Shown here one piece after another: positions 9,543-18,852 of a stretch of DNA of 64,000 nucleotides. This stretch comes from Bacillus sp. P14.5. GTDB taxonomy: Bacteria; Bacillota; Bacilli; Bacillales; Bacillaceae_B. A program made the position numbers and the translations under genes. The notes under the pieces are model-generated. The model saw only the letters and a program-made list of their open reading frames with translations. It searched no databases and had not been told where the DNA came from. Position 1 is the stretch's first letter, and each line of letters begins with the position of its first letter. The stretch covers positions 124,001 through 188,000 of the forward strand of contig NZ_NIJF01000116.1 of NCBI RefSeq assembly GCF_003316765.1, given 5' to 3'.

Positions 9543-12005
9543 ATGCATTGGAAGAAGATACTTGGAACGAGTGTGTTGACAGCTTCTTTAGCGATTTCAA
9601 CTTTCGGCCCAGCAAGCCTGGCTGCTAATGAAAGTCTAGGTGATTCAGGACACTCACACGCTGAAGAACATTCGCATTCACATGCAGAAAAACATTCGCA
9701 CTCCCATTCTGGTCCTTTTGACATGGGGATAGCTAATACTGACCGGTTGATTGAAATGCTAAAAGAAGAAGGGAAAATTCCTAAAAATGCAACCACTGCT
9801 CAGGCAGAAAAAGCGTTAAATACTTTTTTGAAAAAGAAATCTAAGGCAGCGGAATTAGCTGTTGAAGGTGAAGAAAATGAAAACCTCAACTTAATTCCTT
9901 CTGCAGCGGGGCATTCAAATAGTTCTGGAGGAATTGAAAAAGGGAAGACACAGCAACCATTTGCGAGTTCATCCATTCCTTCAGTTGAACAAGAAGCTTG
10001 GAATGGTGAGAAAAGAACAGATAAGGTTTTAGTATTATTAGTTGATTATCCGGATAAACCACATAACTCTATGTCTCCTTCGGAAACTGATATGTATTAT
10101 GACGATGAGAATGCGTATTCTCAAGCTCATTATCAGGATATGTTGTTTGGCACGGGCGGATGGACTGGTCCAGACGGCAAAACATACGTATCTATGAAAC
10201 AATATTATGAACAGCAATCTGGCGGTAGTTATTCTGTTGAGGGTGATGTTGCAGGTTGGTATACTGCTAGCAAGCCTGCTGCAGCATATGGTGGTAACTA
10301 TCCTACTCCAGATGGGAGTGATGTTGATGCACGCGGATTAGTGAAAGAGGCTCTTGAGATGGCTGCAGCTGATCCTAATGTAGATCTTTCTGAATACGAT
10401 AAATGGGACAGATACGATCTTGATGGTGACGGTAATTACCTTGAGCCAGATGGACTTGTTGACCATTTAATGGTTATTCATTCTGGTGTTGGTGAAGAAG
10501 CTGGAGGAGGGTCATTAGGTGCCGATGCAATTTGGTCTCACCGTTGGAATCTTGGTGGAATTTTCCCTATCGCAGGATCGGCTAAACCAGAAGTAGACTA
10601 CTGGGGTGCTGGAACCATGTATGCATATGACTATACAGTTGAACCAGAAGATGGGGCGGTTGGTGTTATGGCACATGAATTTGGGCATGATTTAGGGCTT
10701 CCAGATGAGTATGATACTCAATATACTGGAACGGGTGAGCCTGTGAGCTACTGGTCTATCATGGCAAGTGGAAGCTGGGCAGGGGATATTCCTGGGACAA
10801 TGCCTACTGGATTTAGTCCGTATATGAAAGAGATGCTGCAAGAAACAGCAGTCGTTGATAATGAAGGTACAAAGGGTAACTGGTTAACGGGTACTACAAT
10901 TGATGAGGAAGATGTTACCACACAAGGTATCACTCACTTGCTTGATGAAGCGAATACAAAAGGAACAAACAATGATGCTATCAAGATAGACCTCCCGCAA
11001 AAAGAAACTGTGATAAATAAACCTTACAGTGGAGACTATGAATACTTTTCTGGCAGCGCAGACGATCTGCATACAGAAATTTCTGCAAACATTGATTTAA
11101 CGAATGCAAATACCGCTGAGTTCAGTTTTGCTGCATGGTACGATATTGAAAAAGATTGGGATTATGCCTATGTAACTGTGAACGGAACACCAATTGCTGG
11201 TGAAGTTACAACTAACTCTAATCCAAACGGTTCTAACTTAGGGAATGGAATCACTGGTACTTCAAATGGTTGGAAGAACCTGTCATTTGATTTATCAGCT
11301 TACAAAGGACAAAAGGTAGAAGTGGCAGTTGAGTATGTAACAGATTCAGCTGTTTCTAATCCAGGTATTTATGTGGATGATCTTTCTGTTAAAGTAAATG
11401 GTAGTCAAGTGCTTTTTGATGGTGCTGAAGGATCTTCGAAGTTTGCACTAGATGGATTTACAAAAAATGATGGTATGAAACGTTCAGACCATTATTACCT
11501 TTTAGAATGGCGCAGCCACAATGGAGTCGATGAGGGGCTTGCAAATGTCCGACGTGGCGAAAGTTTAATGGTTTATGATAAAGGGTTAGTAGTTTGGTAT
11601 GTTGATAAACAATTCAGTGAAAACTGGACTGGAGCACATCCAGGTGACGGTTTTGTAGGAGTTGTAGATGCACATCAAAGTATTGCATCTTGGAGCGACC
11701 GTTCTGTGGCTGCTACAAGATATCAAATTGATGACGCAGCATTCTCTCTAGATTATACTAATAACGAATTCCTTAATTACACTAACATCAATGGTGACTA
11801 TCTACGGAAACGCAGTGAATCACCGGTTGCTACATTTGATGACAGTAAGAGCTATCTAAACAAAGGGATGGTAGATGCTGGTCGTAATGTACCTAACTAT
11901 GGTTTGAAATTCCAGGTTGTTGGTCAATCTGCGGACAAAACTGTAGGAAAAGTAAAAATCTCCAAATCAGCTCCTCAAACAACAAACTGGGGTTGGGGCT
12001 GGTAA
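9543..12005 (+). CDS. secreted M6-family (immune inhibitor A-like) metalloprotease
   Basis: 820 residues, start ATG after AAGGAGG. It has a signal peptide of about 28 residues and then a histidine-rich segment (residues about 38-57, repeated HSHAEEHSHSH pattern). The M6 peptidase domain follows at about residues 155-430, with a zinc motif HEFGHDLGLPDEYD in which the two His and a later Asp should bind zinc and Glu is catalytic. A beta-sandwich domain of the kind seen after M6 domains follows, ending with GWGW. It is flanked by its own terminator, between two cell-surface genes. A role in S-layer turnover or in degrading external proteins is possible, but the sequence does not say which. The His-rich tract may bind zinc; I infer this only from composition. 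Confidence 0.88.
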   Translation: MHWKKILGTSVLTASLAISTFGPASLAANESLGDSGHSHAEEHSHSHAEKHSHSHSGPFDMGIANTDRLIEMLKEEGKIPKNATTAQAEKALNTFLKKKSKAAELAVEGEENENLNLIPSAAGHSNSSGGIEKGKTQQPFASSSIPSVEQEAWNGEKRTDKVLVLLVDYPDKPHNSMSPSETDMYYDDENAYSQAHYQDMLFGTGGWTGPDGKTYVSMKQYYEQQSGGSYSVEGDVAGWYTASKPAAAYGGNYPTPDGSDVDARGLVKEALEMAAADPNVDLSEYDKWDRYDLDGDGNYLEPDGLVDHLMVIHSGVGEEAGGGSLGADAIWSHRWNLGGIFPIAGSAKPEVDYWGAGTMYAYDYTVEPEDGAVGVMAHEFGHDLGLPDEYDTQYTGTGEPVSYWSIMASGSWAGDIPGTMPTGFSPYMKEMLQETAVVDNEGTKGNWLTGTTIDEEDVTTQGITHLLDEANTKGTNNDAIKIDLPQKETVINKPYSGDYEYFSGSADDLHTEISANIDLTNANTAEFSFAAWYDIEKDWDYAYVTVNGTPIAGEVTTNSNPNGSNLGNGITGTSNGWKNLSFDLSAYKGQKVEVAVEYVTDSAVSNPGIYVDDLSVKVNGSQVLFDGAEGSSKFALDGFTKNDGMKRSDHYYLLEWRSHNGVDEGLANVRRGESLMVYDKGLVVWYVDKQFSENWTGAHPGDGFVGVVDAHQSIASWSDRSVAATRYQIDDAAFSLDYTNNEFLNYTNINGDYLRKRSESPVATFDDSKSYLNKGMVDAGRNVPNYGLKFQVVGQSADKTVGKVKISKSAPQTTNWGWGW

Positions 12006-12027
12006 TAGCATATATTATTAAGTAAGA

Positions 12028-12055
12028 GGCCGGTGAGATTTTCGCCGGCCTTTTT
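12028..12055 (+). terminator. terminator of the M6 protease gene
   Basis: Nine-base-pair GC-rich stem GGCCGGTGA / TCGCCGGCC followed by TTTTTA. Confidence 0.88.
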
Positions 12056-12165
12056 ACTTACGTTATTTACATCTTTTGACTATTATCTCTTTTTATATTA
12101 TTATAAAAAAGTAGTAAAAATGTAACATGCTACTAGTATTTCCAGATTAAAAGGAGGTTAAATGG

Positions 12166-12588
12166 TTGGGTGACTCTTTAAACAGATTAGATGGTAAAGA
12201 TGAGGAAAATCAACTGCCTAAGGAATTGATAGGAAAATCTCCAAAAATTAAAGGTAATTATAAAAAACAAGGCTGGGCCATAAAGGTATTGGAGAAAATC
12301 GAGAATCCTTCCATAGAAGTAGAAGAAGAAGGAATTGTCACAGCGAAGGCCATTTTGCTCTCGAATATAGGAACCTATTATCCTGCTTTCTTAACTATTT
12401 CTATTAAAGAGCGGGGGAGGATTATCGGAATGTATTTTATTGTTGAAAATACAGATGCCTATTCTCTTATACCATTTGAACTGTCTGAAAAGTTTATTGA
12501 TCATTCTGATTTGCTTCCATTAAAATATAAAACCTTAGAAAAAATTGAAAAAGATGAACAGCAGAATAAGTGGCCTGATTACTCTTAA
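12166..12588 (+). CDS. hypothetical protein, 140 residues
   Basis: Unrecognised, soluble, charged protein with no signal peptide. Residues about 45-115 look like a beta-rich domain (TAKAILLSNIGTYYPAFLTISIKERG). The start is TTG at 12166, 8 nt after a consensus AAGGAGG. An ATG at 12162 nearer the same site would make only Met-Val-Gly and stop, so it is not the gene start. The gene stands alone between two terminators, inside the S-layer locus. Function unknown. Confidence 0.65.
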   Translation: MGDSLNRLDGKDEENQLPKELIGKSPKIKGNYKKQGWAIKVLEKIENPSIEVEEEGIVTAKAILLSNIGTYYPAFLTISIKERGRIIGMYFIVENTDAYSLIPFELSEKFIDHSDLLPLKYKTLEKIEKDEQQNKWPDYS

Positions 12589-12616
12589 AGAAAATCGATA
12601 ATCGATTTTCTTTTTT
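12587..12616 (+). terminator. terminator of the 140-residue hypothetical gene
   Basis: Thirteen-base-pair stem AAAGAAAATCGAT / ATCGATTTTCTTT with a T run, beginning at the stop codon. Confidence 0.82.
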
Positions 12617-12815
12617 AATTAGAGGCGAGGATTCTACATATATTGTCTAGTAATCTTATATATATTCGTGAAATTATGACAATCCTCCTGAACATTCGTA
12701 ACACTTCTGTAAAGAAACACTCAATTTTTAATCTTATGTTAATAGTATTTTAACCCTATTAAATGTAGAATAATTTATAGAAAAGAGGTTTAAAGATATT
12801 TAGTAGGGGGAAAAC

Positions 12816-13595
12816 ATGAAATTTTTTAATGGTCTTAGGATATTTGTTCTTGTTGGTATATTACTTTTGACTAGTGAAAATATTGGATCAGTAAGTGCAG
12901 CTTCAGCTTCTACTGATATTGAAGAATATAGTAAGCAATTTGTTGGTGTTCCTTATAGTTGGGGAGGTACAACTACAAGCGGTTTTGATTGTTCAGGGTT
13001 TGTTACCTATGTTTATTCAAATTATGGTGTTGATTTACCTAGAACGTCAGCTGGTCAGTATGATTCTGGAACTGCAATCAATGCGAGTGAGTTAGAAAAA
13101 GGAGACTTGGTCTTTTTTAGTACATATAATCCAGGGCCTTCTCACACAGGTATTTACTTAGGTGACAATGAATTTATACATGCTGGAAATAGCGGTGTGG
13201 AAGTTTCGGGGCTTGGAGAACATTATTGGAAAGACCGTTATATTGGAGCAAGAAGATATTCTGAAAAAATATCCAGCAGTTCTTTGGAGAATTCTATTTC
13301 TGCGGAGTCAATGGGGAAAACAAAAGTATACTGGGATGGTTTGCTGATGGTAGATGGGCAAATTGGAAAAGTGCAGATTGTTAAGCCTATCAATCTCTGG
13401 AAGAGAACCGATGAAGGGCTGAAGTTTGAAAGAATATTATGGCCGGGCGAGCAATACAGAGTTTATCGTTATGATAATCTTTATGGAGGGCAGTATGGAC
13501 TCGGTGGAGGTTACTATGTAACAAATATGGATAGTTATGTTAGTTATAAAACACCATCTAAACAAAAACTATTGCTATTAAATGGTATTAACTAG
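12816..13595 (+). CDS. secreted NlpC/P60 peptidoglycan endopeptidase with novel C-terminal domain
   Basis: 259 residues, ATG after a TAGGGGG site. The signal peptide ends near SVSA (about residue 28). Residues about 35-145 form an NlpC/P60 domain with catalytic Cys in FDCSGF, His in GPSHTGIYLG and a second polar residue in FIHAG; such enzymes cut the D-Glu to diaminopimelate bond of wall peptides. Residues about 165-259 form a separate Trp/Tyr/Gly-rich domain (VYWDGLLMVDGQIGKVQIV, WKRTDEG, GGQYGLGGGYYVTNM) with an SH3-like look, probably wall binding. It lies between genes carrying the SbsC-like domain and is not obviously cotranscribed with them. Confidence 0.87.
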   Translation: MKFFNGLRIFVLVGILLLTSENIGSVSAASASTDIEEYSKQFVGVPYSWGGTTTSGFDCSGFVTYVYSNYGVDLPRTSAGQYDSGTAINASELEKGDLVFFSTYNPGPSHTGIYLGDNEFIHAGNSGVEVSGLGEHYWKDRYIGARRYSEKISSSSLENSISAESMGKTKVYWDGLLMVDGQIGKVQIVKPINLWKRTDEGLKFERILWPGEQYRVYRYDNLYGGQYGLGGGYYVTNMDSYVSYKTPSKQKLLLLNGIN

Positions 13596-13670
13596 TAAAA
13601 TACTAATAGAAAGTAACATTAGTCTTGGGAAAAAATCCAGGGCTTTATTTTTTGAATGAGGGGGATTTAA

Positions 13671-15169
13671 TTGAAACATATTAAGTTATTATTTGCTGCG
13701 TTATTCCTTGGAGGTTCCATTTTTTTGTTCATTGGTCAACCAGCTAGTGCTGCTAGTTTTTCTGAAGCTGAAAGATTAGTGGAAAAAGCGGAATCATGGG
13801 GAGGGGCTCTTAAGTGGGCGATCTCTATTGAGTACACCGGGAAAGTGGACTATCCTAATATGAATACGTTTAACCATACCAAATCAGCACTTTTGGAAGC
13901 TCAAAAAGCTGTGGCTGCCTTACCGGAAGGTGAACAAAAACGAGAGTTGGAGAACCGTTTAGAATCTAAAGTGAATGTTTACTATACACGTGCAGTAGCT
14001 TATATCGACGCAATAACCTCAGGGAAAAAATACAAAGTCATCAAGCTGCGCTGCATGATAACATCTACGTCTATGAAGATATTGAGAAAACCAGGGATTC
14101 TTATTATACTTTGGGCGAGGAGATCAGGAAGCAGGCGGTTTTGTTATATAGAGTGTATGGAAAATCAACTCGAGACGCAATTCTTGAGAAATTTAAGGAT
14201 CCAGCAGAGGTTCTTCTCAGATCAGTCATTTATGATGTAACTGTTTACAACGAAATGAACGAGGTTGAGGGAAAGATTGCTAAAGGTGTTTCTCACCCTG
14301 TGCTGGAACAAGCTAATATCCATATTAAAAATGTTAAGGGCAGCAGTCCGTTTTGGAGTGAACTGTTTCATTCGGTTGAGAGTGCGAATGACACTGTAAG
14401 AATGTCCACAGCTGAAAAGAAGGACCTTCTAACTAAACAGGCGGTAAAAGCAGGTATACCACCAGAAATCCTAAAAGCTATTGCTCACAACGAAACAGTA
14501 TTTACTCAATTTGGTCCTAATTTAGAGCCGAATATCAGCTTCGACAACGGAATTGGCATCATGCAAATCACTGAAAATCCTGAAAATACTCCTTATGATT
14601 ATGAGAGATTAAAATACGACATAGCCTATAATATACAAGTTGGCACTGACAAATTAAAGAGAAAACTGGGCTATGCAATACCTGTTATAAATGATGGGAA
14701 TACAGCTTTTCTCGAAAACTGGTATTTTGCTATAATGGCGTATAATGGGTTATCCAAGATAAATGATCCTACTATATATCCAGCCACATACCAGCAAAAG
14801 GTTTACTCTACTATTAGTAAAAATAGTGATGTAGATCCTGAGATTCTTTCAAAAGATGATTTTGTTATTACTTATAAAGAAAACTCCAACCTCATGGAGT
14901 TTGGTGGAAAAATGCAATACGAAACCACTAAGTTAACAAAATCCACCCAGGTGTATGGTATAGGTGAGACTGCTGTTTTAATGGATAGCGTCACTTTAAG
15001 AAACAAGCCTACCACTGCCGGTACTCCCATTGATTCACTGCCTGCGGGCTCAGCGTTAAAAATACTAGATAACCCCGTAAGTGATAATAATCCAAGCAAC
15101 CATTTTGTTTGGTACCGAGTCTCTCTTGAAGACGGACAAGAGGGCTACGTAGCTTCAGTAAGTTTTTAA
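13671..15169 (+). pseudogene. lytic transglycosylase with SbsC-like wall-binding domain and SH3 domain, single-base frameshift
   Basis: Starts at TTG 13671 after GAGGGGG. Two frames together encode one protein. Residues 1-28 are a signal peptide. The next ~215 residues are close to the S-layer N-terminal domain (GGALKWAISIE, VDYPNMNTFNHTK, RVYGKSTRDAIL). A SLT transglycosylase domain follows, with catalytic Glu in AHNETVF and the GIGIMQIT motif. An SH3b domain comes last (VTLRNKP, WYRVSLEDGQEGYV). The break is at six A, 14025-14030. One more A gives GKKIQSHQAALHDN and joins the frames exactly. Without it the first frame ends at 14240. It could be a sequence error, a real knock-out, or slippage restoring some product. 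It would be a muralytic enzyme held at the same polymer as the S-layer. Confidence 0.82.
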
Positions 15170-15175
15170 TAAGTA

Positions 15176-15228
15176 AATATTACGAAAGAAGGAGCAGTCA
15201 AAGTGACTGCTCCTTCTTTCGTAATATT
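15176..15228. terminator. bidirectional terminator between convergent genes
   Basis: Near-perfect 25-bp stem (AATATTACGAAAGAAGGAGC arm and complement) with a 3-nt loop, A-rich and T-rich on the outer sides. It serves the rightward transglycosylase gene and the leftward secA2-slaP pair. Confidence 0.88.
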
Positions 15229-15233
15229 AAAGT

Positions 15234-16088
15234 TTAATTAACAACCGTCATATTTACAGGTGTTACTCTCCATCTTCGTAAATCTAAATTCTCTATATCA
15301 TGGTCATCGGATAATGGAAAGATGAATGACCAGGGTTTATAGGTATTAGGTTTTACTTCCAACTCCTTAAAAAAGAAGTTGTTTCTAGTTATCTCAGTCT
15401 CATAGGCATCTTCTAAAGCTAAGCTTAGAGATTCCAATTTGACAGTTTGTTCTGTGGTGTTGCGTAAGAAAACATTCACGATGATTTCTCTCTCATTTTG
15501 ATCTAAATGAAGTTCCAGTCCCATCAGATTAAAATCGTTCTTATTTACAAGGGTTGGCTGCTGATCAACAATTCTTTGTAAGGCTCCTTTTTGGGTGTCG
15601 CTCAGCTTTTTGGTCCATACAGGGTCCAGGTCAAGGGTTGGCTTAATGATTTTGGGTTTAAGATCGACAAGGAGCTTCCAGCCATCCTTGTCGATTGGTT
15701 TGTCAGTATAACGGTCCTCTTTGCTGAAGAGGAAACGCCAAGGAACACTGGTGAATGGCGGTAAAGAATCTAAATCTCCTAAATCCACTAGTTTACTTGC
15801 AACCTTCTGCTGCTTACCATCCAATACTGTTATAACTATATTCTGCAACTTAGCAAGCTTTTTAAATGCATTTCTGATAAAAGCAGTAATCACTATGCTT
15901 TTATCATCATTTTCAACCAAGTCTATACCGGAAAAAGAAAGCTGGTCCTCCCTTAATGCTGTCAGTTTGGCATGATGGAACATGTATATATATTTTTCTT
16001 GGTCTGTCATCCTCCATGCTGCAGGGAAGTAAAGGCTGGTTTGGTATAATTTTTCTGTTAAGGATTCATTCTCTTTTTGGGCATTCAT
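15234..16088 (-). CDS. slaP: accessory Sec system S-layer assembly protein (SlaP, two SLAP domains)
   Basis: 284 residues. Two related segments of about 100-120 residues (about 25-135 and 160-284) each carry the SLAP pattern: a beta strand with LVEND/LDQNER, IVxAFIRN or IVNVFLRN, then a W-R/W-S-F motif (VPWRFLFSKED; YKPWSFIFPLSDD). This is the accessory Sec system S-layer assembly protein family, best known as SlaP of Bacillus anthracis, which helps SecA2 export S-layer subunits. The ATG is 1 nt from the secA2 stop, with GAGGTG as ribosome binding site, so the two are translationally coupled. No signal peptide; cytoplasmic. Confidence 0.9.
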   Translation of the reverse strand: MNAQKENESLTEKLYQTSLYFPAAWRMTDQEKYIYMFHHAKLTALREDQLSFSGIDLVENDDKSIVITAFIRNAFKKLAKLQNIVITVLDGKQQKVASKLVDLGDLDSLPPFTSVPWRFLFSKEDRYTDKPIDKDGWKLLVDLKPKIIKPTLDLDPVWTKKLSDTQKGALQRIVDQQPTLVNKNDFNLMGLELHLDQNEREIIVNVFLRNTTEQTVKLESLSLALEDAYETEITRNNFFFKELEVKPNTYKPWSFIFPLSDDHDIENLDLRRWRVTPVNMTVVN

Positions 16089-16089
16089 T

Positions 16090-18465
16090 TTAGTTATTCA
16101 CCTCACTTCTAATATCAATATAGTGCTTTATTAGTACGGAGAATCTTCTTGAAATTCGTGTGTTCAATTGGTGCATAAGTTGTAAGAATGTCTCATACCC
16201 TTCCCTCTCGAAATATCTAAAAGGGTCTTCCTGGCCAAATGCTTGCAGATGAACTCCTTCTTTTATTTTTTCCATATTCTCAATATGTTCAACCCAGACT
16301 TGGTCAAGTATAGTGAGGGCTATAGATTTCATCTGTTCATTAATTTCTTGAATTGATGGATGGTTTTTAATGATTGAAAATGCCTCGGTTTTAATTGCCT
16401 CTATTTTTTCTAGCAGGGCAGTATATTCTATATTCTTAAAGTTTTCTAGTTTTAGGTCCAGAAATGAGAACTGAAGGGAAAGTTCCTCTAATAGACCAAC
16501 AGTATTCCACTGTTCGTGAATTTGTTCTTGTGGACAATAATTGTCAACAATAGTAGATATGTTGGATTCTATTGCTTCTTTAATAATATAAAAAATGTCA
16601 TCATTAGCAAGCAGGCGGTTTCGTTGAGAATAAATAGCACGGCGCTGCTGGTCAATAATATTGTCGAACCGGACCAAACTTGAACGCGATGAGAAGTGAC
16701 TGCTTTCCACTGTCAGTTGAACTTTATCCAAGAACTTAATTGGATTAGGCTGAAGAATTACTCCGGTAGAGTCTGTCTTAACTTTTTTCTTCCACTTTTC
16801 TACATCTTCAGCATCATAATAGGTAATAATTCTGTCATCCAATGAGAGGATGAACTGAGTTGTACCGGGATCGCCTTGTCTGCCAGCTCTTCCCCGAAGC
16901 TGGTTATCTATTCTTCTGCTTTCGTGACGGTCTGTTCCAATAATATGCAGACCTCCAAGGTCACGAACTTCTTGGTCAATACCAATGTCTGTGCCGCGTC
17001 CTGCCATATTAGTAGCAATAGTTATCTTGCCTTTTTGACCAGCCTTGGCAATGATTTCTGCTTCCTGTTCTTCTGTCTTTGCATTCAGTAATTCAAAGGG
17101 TATATCTTTCTTGGCGAATTCATCGGCAATTTGTTCAGATTGCTCTATAGAAGTTGTTCCTATTAATACTGGTCTCCCCGAATTGTTCATTTGAATAATC
17201 TCTGCCATTATTTTCTTTAATTTAGAAGGGAGGTCTTTATAGATTAAATCAGGTAAATCCTGGCGGATAGCTGGTTTGTTTGTTGGCACTTCAATTACGT
17301 TCATTCCATAGGTTTCGAAGAATTCCTTTTTCTCTGTTGAAGCGGTTCCTGTCATGCCGGATACCAATTTATAAAGTTTGAAATAATTTTGTACTGTTAT
17401 AGATGCCATTGTGTGATTCTCATCTTGAATAGCCAGTCCTTCTTTAGCTTCTATTGCTTGCTGAAGGCCGTCACTGTAGCTCCGCCCTTCCATAACTCTT
17501 CCTGTAAAGGGATCTACCAGCAAAGCTTGCCCATTTCTGACGATATAGTCCACATCCCGCTTCATAATTACATGTGCACGCAGCGATTGCATAATGAAAT
17601 GAAGGAGGATTTGGTGTTCGGCATCATATAAATTGGAAATCCCAAATGCATTCTCAACCTTGGTGGCACCATCGCCTGTAAGATAAATTTGTTTCGATTC
17701 AGGATAATATTCATAATCAGCCTCTTCAATAAATGAACGGACTACGATGGATGTAATAGTATATAATTCCGCAGAATGATTGGACTTATTCGCTATGATG
17801 AGCGGTGTTCTTGCTTCATCGATTAAAATACTGTCGATTTCATCAATAATAGCGAAGAATAAAGGTCGTTGAACCTTGTGTTTTTCTTCAGTGACCATAT
17901 TGTCTCTGAGGTAGTCGAAACCAAACTCATTAGCCGTCCCGTATGTTATATCTTTGTTGTATGCTTCCTTTTTTAAGTCAGCAGACAGTCCAGAAATATT
18001 AATACCTACACTCAAACCGAGAAATTCGTGGATTTTTCCGATAGTTTCAAAATCACGCTTCGCCAAATATTCATTCGCCGTAATGACATGCACCCCTTTT
18101 CCGTAAAGAGCGTGAAGAAAGCTTGGAAGTGCAGCCACAATTGTTTTTCCTTCCCCTGTTTGCATTTCGGCGATGTTTCCTTCTGACAGGGCAAGGCCGC
18201 CAAGTATTTGAACGTCATAGTGCCGTAAACCGAGGATTCTATCGGAGGCCTCTCTCACCAAGGCAAAAGCATCAAAAATGATATCATTTATTGATGTTCC
18301 GTCTAAAATACGCTTCTTTAGAGATGAAGCTTCACTTTGTAATTGTTCGTCTGTCATTTCTGTATAGGATGATTCAAGATTATTGACTTTGTAAAGATCT
18401 TTTTTTAATCTTTTCAACTCTTTGAATGAACCGTCACCTAAGTAATTTTTGATGTTTTTTAACAT
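16090..18465 (-). CDS. secA2: accessory preprotein translocase ATPase SecA2
   Basis: About 791 residues. The DEAD motor is complete: Walker A MQTGEGKT (about residue 100), Walker B IIDEIDSILIDEARTP, the TNMAGRGTDI motif, and GRAGRQGDPG. A preprotein cross-linking domain and helical wing are also present. Unlike housekeeping SecA it stops without the cysteine-rich SecB/lipid-binding tail, as SecA2 proteins do. I prefer ATG 18465, preceded by AGGTGAT, over an in-frame GTG at 18477. It is coupled to slaP, which marks the S-layer type of SecA2 rather than the glycosylated-adhesin type. The likely client is the S-layer protein at 6743 and possibly its paralogues. Confidence 0.93.
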   Translation of the reverse strand: MLKNIKNYLGDGSFKELKRLKKDLYKVNNLESSYTEMTDEQLQSEASSLKKRILDGTSINDIIFDAFALVREASDRILGLRHYDVQILGGLALSEGNIAEMQTGEGKTIVAALPSFLHALYGKGVHVITANEYLAKRDFETIGKIHEFLGLSVGINISGLSADLKKEAYNKDITYGTANEFGFDYLRDNMVTEEKHKVQRPLFFAIIDEIDSILIDEARTPLIIANKSNHSAELYTITSIVVRSFIEEADYEYYPESKQIYLTGDGATKVENAFGISNLYDAEHQILLHFIMQSLRAHVIMKRDVDYIVRNGQALLVDPFTGRVMEGRSYSDGLQQAIEAKEGLAIQDENHTMASITVQNYFKLYKLVSGMTGTASTEKKEFFETYGMNVIEVPTNKPAIRQDLPDLIYKDLPSKLKKIMAEIIQMNNSGRPVLIGTTSIEQSEQIADEFAKKDIPFELLNAKTEEQEAEIIAKAGQKGKITIATNMAGRGTDIGIDQEVRDLGGLHIIGTDRHESRRIDNQLRGRAGRQGDPGTTQFILSLDDRIITYYDAEDVEKWKKKVKTDSTGVILQPNPIKFLDKVQLTVESSHFSSRSSLVRFDNIIDQQRRAIYSQRNRLLANDDIFYIIKEAIESNISTIVDNYCPQEQIHEQWNTVGLLEELSLQFSFLDLKLENFKNIEYTALLEKIEAIKTEAFSIIKNHPSIQEINEQMKSIALTILDQVWVEHIENMEKIKEGVHLQAFGQEDPFRYFEREGYETFLQLMHQLNTRISRRFSVLIKHYIDIRSEVNN

Positions 18466-18502
18466 ATGTTTAATCACCTGAATTCCCTTAATTTCTGGTT
18501 AA

Positions 18503-18512
18503 ATTATACCAT
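18503..18512 (-). promoter_or_regulatory. extended -10 promoter for secA2-slaP
   Basis: On the minus strand TGGTATAAT (TG-n-TATAAT) lies about 38-45 nt before the SecA2 start. There is no good -35, which is usual for extended -10 promoters. Confidence 0.5.
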
Positions 18513-18772
18513 ATTAAGATGGGCTATTCTGCGATTTATTACAAAAAATGCTAAAAAACTATTGAATGGCTCCCTTGGGAACTCCTGGGTGTTTACTAGC
18601 GGTATTTAAAAGGTATGTAATGTAGTAAATGCGACATTTTAGATTAAAATGAAACCTTTTCCAACTAATTTCGTCTATAATTAGGGGAAGGGGGCTGTAG
18701 AAATAAAGAACTTGTTTAATGTAAAAACTTTCTTCGTGTAAATAAAGATAATAATTTGTAATATAAAAGTGA

Positions 18773-18800
18773 TTGAATTCTTTTTAAAATATGATACGAT
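18773..18800 (+). promoter_or_regulatory. probable sigma-A promoter of tagO
   Basis: TTGAAT, a 16-nt spacer and TACGAT, about 50 nt before the tagO start. Confidence 0.45.
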
Positions 18801-18852
18801 TACAATGGTTTTAACAAGCACTAAAAAATATGAGAAAACCTAGGTGATGCTA

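Noticed and set aside
12162..12173. ATG giving Met-Val-Gly-stop as a leader peptide before the 140-residue gene
   Set aside because: Too short to support; more likely a chance ATG beside the real TTG start.
14111..15169. Independent transglycosylase gene starting inside the frameshifted gene
   Set aside because: It has no signal peptide or ribosome binding site, and its first residues continue the S-layer-like module of the upstream frame.
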